Source: Psychroserpens algicola (GTDB taxonomy: Bacteria; Bacteroidota; Bacteroidia; Flavobacteriales; Flavobacteriaceae). From it: 64,000 bases of DNA. The notes under the pieces are model-generated. The model ran no database searches, had not been told where the DNA came from, and was given only the letters and a program-made list of their open reading frames with translations. The translations under genes were made by a program, and so were the position numbers. The first letter of the stretch is position 1. Each line of letters opens with the position of its first letter. Where the stretch lies: positions 186,001 through 250,000 of the forward strand of contig NZ_JACNMJ010000006.1 of NCBI RefSeq assembly GCF_014526325.1, in the 5' to 3' direction. Below, one piece after another: positions 58,364-64,000 of the stretch.

Positions 58364-59056
58364 ATGAAACACTTTTTTGTTGTATTAATAACAATATTAT
58401 TCATGTCCTGCGGAAATGAGCAGCAACATGATTTCACATTAAAAGGTCATGTTAAGGGCTTAAAAAAAGGATCGGTTTACTTACAAAAACAGCAAGATTC
58501 TATAATGATTACTTTAGATTCTTTAGAAATTAATGGCGATTCTAACTTCGAGTTACATTCTGAATTAGCTGAACCTGAAATCCTATTTCTAAAGCTCAAT
58601 AAGAATGATAATGATGAAGGTACTGTTGTGTTTTTTGCAGATAAAGGTGTCACAGAAATTAATTCGACTTTAAAAAACTTCAATTTTGATGCAAAAATCA
58701 AAGGATCAAAACAACATGATATTCTTGAAGAATATTTAGAGGTCATGTCTAAGTTTAATGATGAAAATTTAGAATTAATACAAAGTACTCTAGAGGCTCA
58801 AAAAGCAAATGATACTACAGCAAACTCTTTTGATGCTGAATACAATAAGTTATTAAAACGAAAATATTTATATACGATAAACTTTGCGGTTAACCATCCT
58901 GATAGTGAGGTGGCACCTTATTTAGCGATTAGCGAAGTTCCTAATACGAGTATTACTTTTTTACAGCAAATTTATGATGCGCTCAACAGCGATATCAAAT
59001 CATCAAAATATGGTGTAAAGCTTAGCGAACTTATTGAAGAGCGTCATCAAGAATAA
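58364..59056 (+). CDS. DUF4369 lipoprotein
   Basis: 230 residues. The lipobox ends FMSC, placing the lipidated Cys at residue 16. The first domain, FTLKGHVKGLKKGSVYLQKQ and DSLEINGDSNFELHSELAEPEILFL, is the DUF4369 beta domain that usually precedes a thioredoxin domain. The remainder is helical and no thioredoxin is present, so this is the short form. It follows the DUF819 gene by 49 bp and has a strong terminator. Confidence 0.85.
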   Translation: MKHFFVVLITILFMSCGNEQQHDFTLKGHVKGLKKGSVYLQKQQDSIMITLDSLEINGDSNFELHSELAEPEILFLKLNKNDNDEGTVVFFADKGVTEINSTLKNFNFDAKIKGSKQHDILEEYLEVMSKFNDENLELIQSTLEAQKANDTTANSFDAEYNKLLKRKYLYTINFAVNHPDSEVAPYLAISEVPNTSITFLQQIYDALNSDIKSSKYGVKLSELIEERHQE

Positions 59057-59080
59057 AACACTAGACTTACACAAATTAAA

Positions 59081-59115
59081 AAATCCCAAACTAAAAAAGT
59101 TTGGGATTTTTTTTT
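59081..59115 (+). terminator. DUF4369 gene terminator
   Basis: AAATCCCAAACT-aaaaa-AGTTTGGGATTT, a perfect 12-bp stem followed by T-run. It also abuts the 3' end of the convergent tRNA-Thr, so it may terminate both. Confidence 0.92.
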
Positions 59116-59116
59116 G

Positions 59117-59190
59117 AGCCGATGGAGGGACTCGAACCCACGACCTGCTGATTACAAATCAGCTGCTCTAGCCAGCTGAGCTACATCGGC
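59117..59190 (-). tRNA. tRNA-Thr (anticodon TGT)
   Basis: 74 nt on the minus strand including U as the discriminator. All four arms pair: acceptor GCCGATG with CATCGGC, the D arm GCTC with GAGC, the anticodon stem CTGAT/ATCAG with loop TTTGTAA (anticodon TGT), and the T arm GTGGG/TCCCAC-type with loop TTCGAGT. CCA is not encoded. Confidence 0.95.
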
Positions 59191-59248
59191 AATAAAGCGC
59201 TGCAAATATAATAGGCTTTCGCAAATTTGCAAACACTCTTATAAAGAA

Positions 59249-59518
59249 TTAGCTTAATTTATTTAATTTATCGATTAACGCTCTTCCTTTTTCTTCAAGT
59301 TCGTTGTTAATCGCTTTAAAGTGAACTTTTTTATTCTCGACACTTTTGTCATTAACTTTTGCAATTAACTCATCAAACGTAGCAATTGCCTCGTCAATGA
59401 TTGCTTCACTCTTTTTGGTGTCTTTGTCGGTATTGTTATATTCCCAAACATACACTGCTTCTATAATATCTCCTAAAACGAAATTAATGTCTTTTTTTAG
59501 GTCTCTAATATTTGCCAT
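59249..59518 (-). CDS. conserved hypothetical helical protein (89 aa)
   Basis: 89 residues, MANIRDLKKDINFVLGDIIE at the start and EEKGRALIDKLNKLS at the end. It is soluble and almost all helical, with acidic and lysine-rich helices and no Cys. It looks like a common small flavobacterial protein found near manA; I cannot name a function. It starts 26 bp after the manA stop. Confidence 0.7.
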   Translation of the reverse strand: MANIRDLKKDINFVLGDIIEAVYVWEYNNTDKDTKKSEAIIDEAIATFDELIAKVNDKSVENKKVHFKAINNELEEKGRALIDKLNKLS

Positions 59519-59544
59519 AATTTTAAAATTTATTTGCTACAAAA

Positions 59545-60516
59545 TTAAACATAAACTTCTAATAGTTTTGCATTACTAGATGTTATTTTATAGGTCTTTA
59601 TTGCAGCAGGAATTAATACGGTTTCGCCTTGTTTTATAAATTCTGAAGCTAACTCAGTTTCAATGAGTGCTTCTCCCTCTACACAGATGTAAATAAAGAA
59701 GGAATCTTTAGTATTTAACTTCAGTATAGATTCGGTAACGTGCAACATACTTGTTGTAAAATATGGGCAACTCACCATTTGATTGGATGTGTTTTCTGTT
59801 TTTTGATAATCGACTCTAAAATTGTCAGGCATATCAAAGTCGAAAGCATCTATCGCTAAATCGTTGTGTAATTCTCTTTCATTTCCCTGATCATCAACAC
59901 GATCCCAATCGTATACTCTATAGGTTATATCACTAGTTTGTTGAATTTCAGCCAGCATTACACCTGCGCCTATGGCATGAACGCGGCCAACTTCAATAAA
60001 ATAAGTGTCACCAGTTTTCACCTTATCGAAATTTAAAATTTCGGTTAGCGTTTTATCATTTAAGTGTTTAAGATAGGTTTCAGGTGTCATTTCCTGGTTA
60101 AAACCTACAATCAAATTAGCATCTTCATCGGCTTGCATTACGTACCACATTTCAGTTTTACCAAACGAATTGTGACGTTTTGCTGCCAACTCATCATTGG
60201 GATGCAACTGAATCGATAAATCTTCTTTAGCATCAATAAACTTGATAAGCAAAGGAAATTTATTTCCGAAAACCTTATAATGCCTTTCACCTAACAATTC
60301 AGCTTTATAAGTTTCTAAAAGCTGTTTTAGGGATTGTCCTTTTAAATCACCATTTATGACAATAGATGTATCACCTTCTACATCACTAATTTCCCAGCTC
60401 TCTCCTACATTTGACAACTTTGAATCTTTATGTAATAAGGTTTTCAATTTTTCGCCGCCCCAAATCTTATCTTTTAATATGGGTTTAAATTTAATTGGAT
60501 ATAGTTGTTTTGTCAT
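59545..60516 (-). CDS. manA: mannose-6-phosphate isomerase, type I
   Basis: 323 residues, the short type I enzyme. The N-terminus FKPILKDKIWGGEKL is characteristic. Zinc ligands lie in IQLHPNDELAAKRH and FGKTEMWYVMQ, with the VGRVHAIGAGVMLAEIQQTSDITYRVYDWDRV segment after them. It interconverts fructose-6-P and mannose-6-P, feeding GDP-mannose or fucose-type sugars, possibly for surface polysaccharides such as those at the start of the window. The start overlaps queD by 4 bp. Confidence 0.93.
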   Translation of the reverse strand: MTKQLYPIKFKPILKDKIWGGEKLKTLLHKDSKLSNVGESWEISDVEGDTSIVINGDLKGQSLKQLLETYKAELLGERHYKVFGNKFPLLIKFIDAKEDLSIQLHPNDELAAKRHNSFGKTEMWYVMQADEDANLIVGFNQEMTPETYLKHLNDKTLTEILNFDKVKTGDTYFIEVGRVHAIGAGVMLAEIQQTSDITYRVYDWDRVDDQGNERELHNDLAIDAFDFDMPDNFRVDYQKTENTSNQMVSCPYFTTSMLHVTESILKLNTKDSFFIYICVEGEALIETELASEFIKQGETVLIPAAIKTYKITSSNAKLLEVYV

Positions 60517-60923
60517 GAGCCTGAATAGGTTACAAAATTGCGAGGTGTTTCGTATAAGGTTATCTCAAGATCAAAATCTGGATTTAACTTTGGCCTAATC
60601 TTATTATAAATTACAACAACTATATTTTCAGCTGTTGGATTGAGGTCCTTAAACTCAGGAACTTCTACATTGAGGTTTTTATGATCAAAGGCATCTTCAA
60701 CTTCAGACTTGATAATATCTTTTAATATTTTCATGTCGATAACATAACCTGTTTCCTTATCTATGTCTCCAGTAACACTAACTATAAGTTCATAATTGTG
60801 CCCATGATAGTTTGGGTTATTACATTTTCCGAAGATTTCATCATTCTTTTCAAAGCTCCAATCACTACGATATAAGCGATGTGCTGCATTAAAATGCGCT
60901 TTTCTGCTAACCGTTACTCTCAT
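60513..60923 (-). CDS. queD: 6-carboxytetrahydropterin synthase QueD
   Basis: 136 residues of the 6-pyruvoyl-tetrahydropterin synthase fold. KAHFNAAHRLY carries the first zinc His, and the NPNYHGHNYELIV motif carries the other two. A catalytic Cys is seen in FGKCNNPNYHGHNY. DAFDHKNLNVEVPEF and PTAENIVV follow. It acts in queuosine or pterin synthesis. Overlaps both neighbours by 4 bp in an idi-queD-manA string. Confidence 0.9.
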   Translation of the reverse strand: MRVTVSRKAHFNAAHRLYRSDWSFEKNDEIFGKCNNPNYHGHNYELIVSVTGDIDKETGYVIDMKILKDIIKSEVEDAFDHKNLNVEVPEFKDLNPTAENIVVVIYNKIRPKLNPDFDLEITLYETPRNFVTYSGS

Positions 60924-61444
60924 GCCTTTGTGATGTTTATATGTTCGTAAAACTTGTCGAAAATAATTTTAAACCAAGCCGTATAATTTTCTGGGTGTAA
61001 CTCAATATCTACTTTAACTGTATCTAAAGGCATCCATTTCCAAGCTTCAACTTCATCTGGATTGATTTGAGGTTGTTCATTGAAATGTCCAACCATGACA
61101 TGATCAAACTCATGCTCTGTTAATCCGTTATCAAATGGTGCTTTATAGATAAATGAAATGGTTTCCTTTAAATCGGTAACAAAACCCATTTCTTCCTGCA
61201 ATCGACGTTTTCCAGCTTCGATATTGGTTTCACCGAGACGTTGATGACTACAGCAGGTATTGGTCCATAATAAAGGAGAATGGTATTTATGCTTAGCACG
61301 TTGCTGAAGCATTAATTCATTATTATCATTGAAGATAAACACTGAAAATGCACGATGCAATACAGCTTTTTCATGAGCCTCTAGTTTTGGCATGGTACCA
61401 ATTTGCTCATCATTTTCATTTACAAGAATTACGTGTTCTTCTGT
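60920..61444 (-). CDS. idi: isopentenyl-diphosphate delta-isomerase, type 1
   Basis: 174 residues from the ATG at 61444 (MTEEHVILVNENDEQIG). Nudix-fold: LHRAFSVFIFNDNNELMLQQRAKHKYHSPLLWTNTCCSHQRLGE, with the metal site Cys-His, the RRLQEEMGF Nudix helix, and the EVEAWKWMPLD segment. It interconverts IPP and DMAPP. First gene of the idi-queD-manA unit (4-bp overlaps). Confidence 0.93.
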   Translation of the reverse strand, partial: TEEHVILVNENDEQIGTMPKLEAHEKAVLHRAFSVFIFNDNNELMLQQRAKHKYHSPLLWTNTCCSHQRLGETNIEAGKRRLQEEMGFVTDLKETISFIYKAPFDNGLTEHEFDHVMVGHFNEQPQINPDEVEAWKWMPLDTVKVDIELHPENYTAWFKIIFDKFYEHINITKA

Positions 61445-61491
61445 CATAGCTAACAAAAATAACAACTAAAATCCACATTTTCATCACAAAT

Positions 61492-61521
61492 AAAAAAGCT
61501 GCCTTAAAAAAGACAGCTTTT
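61492..61521. terminator. OmpA-gene terminator
   Basis: AAAAGCTGcC / GaCAGCTTTT with an 8-nt A-rich loop and A-run to the left (minus-strand T-tract), 33 bp beyond the minus-strand OmpA stop. Confidence 0.7.
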
Positions 61522-61553
61522 AACTTATATTTAATAGTTATCGAATACCTGAA

Positions 61554-63530
61554 TTAATTTTCAGGGCATTTTTCACCATTAATACTGGTTACTATAAACT
61601 CACTGCGTCGGTTTAACTGGTGCTCTTCTTCGGAACATGACGATTCATTTGAAGGCTCACACCCACAATCGTTTACCAAACGAGATTCACCAAAACCTTT
61701 AGCGGTTAAACGCTCTGCTGAAACGCCTTTATCGATTAAATACTGACGAGTAGATTGTGCTCTACGATTTGATAATTTTTCGTTATAAGCAGCAGGACCT
61801 CTACAATCTGTATGGCTTCGTACATCGATAGTCATTGTAGGATATTTGTTCAATACTGCTAATACTTTTTGTAATTCGACTTCAGCATCTCTTCTGATAT
61901 TAGATTTATCAAAATCAAAATAAATAATAGGAATGTCTAATATTTTAGCTAAATCTGCACAAGGCTCTAAAACAACTTCATCTCTTTCTAAGTCAAACTC
62001 AATAACTAAATCCTGTTTTTTCTTAGGTGTTGTGAATCGTTTTTCATCGGTTGCAAACTGATCGAGTTCAACACGAATTAAATACTCTTTTTCACACTCT
62101 AATTCTTCAAATTTATAAGAAGCATCTGCACCTACAACTTGTTGACTAAGCGGATTTCCGTCAGCATCTAACAAAGTTACTTTAGCTCCAGGTAATAATT
62201 CTTGAGTATCCTGGTCTTTAACAACGCCTTCAACAACCTGTTCACAGTCAGGAATGATAAAACTGTAAATATCATCATCCCCTTTTCCACCATCTCTATT
62301 TGAGGTAAAGAACCCTTCTTTTGTACCTATATTCTCATAGTATCCGAAATCATCCATCGGACTATTAATTGGTCGGCCAACATTTTCTAAAGCCATTGGT
62401 TGGTTAAGCTCTCTTTTGTTTTTAAAATCTCTAATAACAAAAACATCCAGACCTCCCAAACCGCTAAATCCATTAGATGAAAAATACAAATCACCTTCAG
62501 AATTTATAAACGGAAATGTTTCATGACCTTCAGTATTAACCGAAGGACCAAGATTAACTGGTTCTCCTAAAGTTCCATCTTCATTAATATCAACTTCAAA
62601 AATATCAGATTTACCTAAAGTGCCAGGCATATCCGAAGCAAAGTACATCTTAGTGCCTTCAACATTGATAGTTGGATGCGCTACACTATACTCGTCACTA
62701 TTAAAATGAACAGGCTCAACATCATCCCAGTCACCATCCTCATCTAAAATAGCTCTAAACACTTTTAAGCGATTGGTCCCATCTTCACTATTTTTATATT
62801 TTTTGTTGTAATAATTATTACGTGTAAAATAAATCACGTTATCATCTGGAGTAAATGCAACAGTCGATTCATGAAATTTGGTATTGATATCACTATCTAA
62901 TTTCTCGACGTTACCGTAGGTACCATCTTCTTGTTTTTCTGCGGAAAAGAGATCCAGGTAAGGTTGCTCGTTCCATGCATACTTTTTTCCACCTCCTCTA
63001 GAAGAAGCAAAAATCAACTGGTCTTTGTATTGGGTTGTTCCGAAGTCTGAGACTTCAGAATTAATATTTAAGTTGACAATATCAAACTCTCTGCTGGCTT
63101 CATCAATCATTGACAAATAATCAACAGTTGAAGTAAATGCTCTACCTCTTAAATCACCTCGATCTGATTCAGCAAACTTTCGCATCCACTTATCAGATTC
63201 GGTATAATTTTCAATCGACTTTAATGATTGTGCATATCTGAAATAGTATTCAGAATCAACATCTTCGTTCATAGCCATAAGCTCTCCATACCATTTGGCA
63301 GCTTCTTTCATTTGATTATTAAAGTAGAAAGAGTTGGCTAATTTCTGAAGTAAATCGACAGATTTATAGCCGTTTTCAGCTACTTCTAAAAGAATTTCAC
63401 TTGTTTTTAAGTACGCTAGATTATCGTACTCTTTTGAAGCTTGTCTTACTTTTCCTTTTTGAGCATAACCCATTGAAAAAACAAAACTCAAAGCTAGGAT
63501 ACATATAATTTTGTGTGTTTTCATAATCAT
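61554..63530 (-). CDS. OmpA-family protein with WD40-like (PD40) repeats
   Basis: 658 residues; codon 3 (MKTHKIICIL) may be the true start. After a signal peptide come TPR-like helices (about 25-130), PD40-type beta-propeller blades (FASSRGGGKKYAW; IYFTRNNYYNKK; MYFASDMPGTLGKSDIFEV; LYFSSNGFSGLGGLDVFVI), a carboxypeptidase-regulatory-like domain (about 425-515) and a C-terminal OmpA peptidoglycan-binding domain (FDFDKSNIR; RSHTDCRG; LSNRRAQ; KGFGESR). This is the common partner of PorP/SprF proteins in type IX secretion and gliding, 4 bp after the PorP/SprF gene. Confidence 0.93.
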   Translation of the reverse strand: MIMKTHKIICILALSFVFSMGYAQKGKVRQASKEYDNLAYLKTSEILLEVAENGYKSVDLLQKLANSFYFNNQMKEAAKWYGELMAMNEDVDSEYYFRYAQSLKSIENYTESDKWMRKFAESDRGDLRGRAFTSTVDYLSMIDEASREFDIVNLNINSEVSDFGTTQYKDQLIFASSRGGGKKYAWNEQPYLDLFSAEKQEDGTYGNVEKLDSDINTKFHESTVAFTPDDNVIYFTRNNYYNKKYKNSEDGTNRLKVFRAILDEDGDWDDVEPVHFNSDEYSVAHPTINVEGTKMYFASDMPGTLGKSDIFEVDINEDGTLGEPVNLGPSVNTEGHETFPFINSEGDLYFSSNGFSGLGGLDVFVIRDFKNKRELNQPMALENVGRPINSPMDDFGYYENIGTKEGFFTSNRDGGKGDDDIYSFIIPDCEQVVEGVVKDQDTQELLPGAKVTLLDADGNPLSQQVVGADASYKFEELECEKEYLIRVELDQFATDEKRFTTPKKKQDLVIEFDLERDEVVLEPCADLAKILDIPIIYFDFDKSNIRRDAEVELQKVLAVLNKYPTMTIDVRSHTDCRGPAAYNEKLSNRRAQSTRQYLIDKGVSAERLTAKGFGESRLVNDCGCEPSNESSCSEEEHQLNRRSEFIVTSINGEKCPEN

Positions 63531-63534
63531 TTTT

Positions 63535-64000
63535 TTAGAAGAATCTTGGTGATAATATTCTACCTATTTTTTGTAATTCGAAGCGTAACATAATCTCATG
63601 AGAGCCGCTATTGTAATTATTCAGATTAGTTGTTGTTGCATCATAAGCGTAGCCTATATACAATCCGTCAGTAACTTGAAAGCCTGCCAAGCCACTTACA
63701 GAGTCATCCCAACGATAGGCAAGTCCTAATGTAAACTTGTCATTAAATAAAAAGTTAGCAGATACATCTGCAATAATTGGTGCTCCAGAAACGGCTTTAA
63801 CTAATGCTGCTGGTTTCAATTTTGTATTTTCACTTAAATCAAAGACATAACCTGCGATTAGATAATAATTCATACGCTCTTTAGCAACAGATTCTTGAAA
63901 ATCATTATAATGCTCTGTTGTTAAAAAGTTAGGCACAGACAAACCAACATACCATTTGCGATTGTGTAAGTATAATCCGGCTCCAATTGTAGGAGAAAAA
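63535..64000 (-). CDS. PorP/SprF-family outer membrane protein (5' end outside window)
   Basis: The frame continues past the window edge, encoding SPTIGAGLYLHNRKWYVGLS then VPNFLTTEHYND, so the start is missing and only the C-terminal ~155 residues are seen. The PorP/SprF family signature is present: VGLSVPNF, FTLGLAYRWDDSVSGLAGFQVTDGLYIGYAYD, SHEIMLRFEL. Such beta-barrel proteins anchor the type IX secretion system surface partners. It is directly followed by the OmpA/PD40 gene. Confidence 0.9.
   Translation of the reverse strand, partial: FSPTIGAGLYLHNRKWYVGLSVPNFLTTEHYNDFQESVAKERMNYYLIAGYVFDLSENTKLKPAALVKAVSGAPIIADVSANFLFNDKFTLGLAYRWDDSVSGLAGFQVTDGLYIGYAYDATTTNLNNYNSGSHEIMLRFELQKIGRILSPRFF

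Overview
The window reads as chromosomal DNA of a marine-type member of the Flavobacteriaceae (Bacteroidota). The DNA is A+T rich. Start sites lack Shine-Dalgarno motifs, and several genes are preceded by the Bacteroidota -7 box TAnnTTTG. Family-level markers include a PorP/SprF - OmpA pair of the type IX secretion/gliding type, a tmRNA whose tag reads GENNYALAA, DUF4173/DUF1361/DUF2809 membrane genes, DsbD with a C-terminal thioredoxin, and a Corynebacterium-type GlgA beside GlgC. The genus cannot be told from the sequence alone.

Layout. 1-6.1 kb (minus): end of a surface polysaccharide locus with a Wzx-like flippase (cut by the window edge), a sugar aminotransferase, a FemAB/GNAT protein, a polyprenyl-phosphate-type glycosyltransferase and a large polytopic protein. 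6.3-12.4 kb: methyltransferase, typA, kdsA and small genes, plus a broken transglutaminase-like gene. 12.5-18.3 kb: a small winged-helix regulator and two identical-arm operators (TACTTTG-N5-CAAAGTA) in front of two membrane-protein transcription units, the second of seven tightly packed genes including DUF4173, a Coq4-like protein and SanA. 19.9-20.5 kb: a structured dispersed repeat and ssrA (tmRNA). 21-23.5 kb: glgA-glgC. 23.5-29.2 kb (minus): a five-gene operon with a contractile-tail sheath and a DUF4255 (Pvc16-like) tail-terminator protein but no tube, baseplate, spike or ATPase. 29.4-39.4 kb: PBP1A, msrB-msrA, nitroreductase, and an envelope thiol/sulfur cluster (DsbD with duplicated alpha domain, two rhodaneses, AhpC/TSA-like and TlpA-like proteins) next to marR-yceI.

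39.5-47.4 kb: a complete trp operon (trpL-E-G-D-C-F-B-A) headed by a leader peptide with three consecutive Trp codons and an attenuator. Its intergenic gaps have been colonised by two repeat families: 75-bp GCGTT...AACGC structured elements, and palindromes built on CTGAA/TTCAG. Between trpB and trpA the palindromes surround a GIY-YIG nuclease gene. 47.5-59.2 kb: housekeeping and small membrane genes (trmL, YitT, RhlE-type helicase, TspO, VanX-type dipeptidase, AlkB-like, SPFH, DUF1648, DUF819), several genes of 49-59 codons, and tRNA-Thr. 59.2-64 kb (minus): manA-queD-idi and the OmpA/PorP pair.

The two strongest leads for an undescribed system are the orphan sheath operon (23.5-29.3 kb) and the GIY-YIG/palindrome array inside the trp operon (42.9-46.6 kb). 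All family names come from reading translated sequence by eye; no database search was run.
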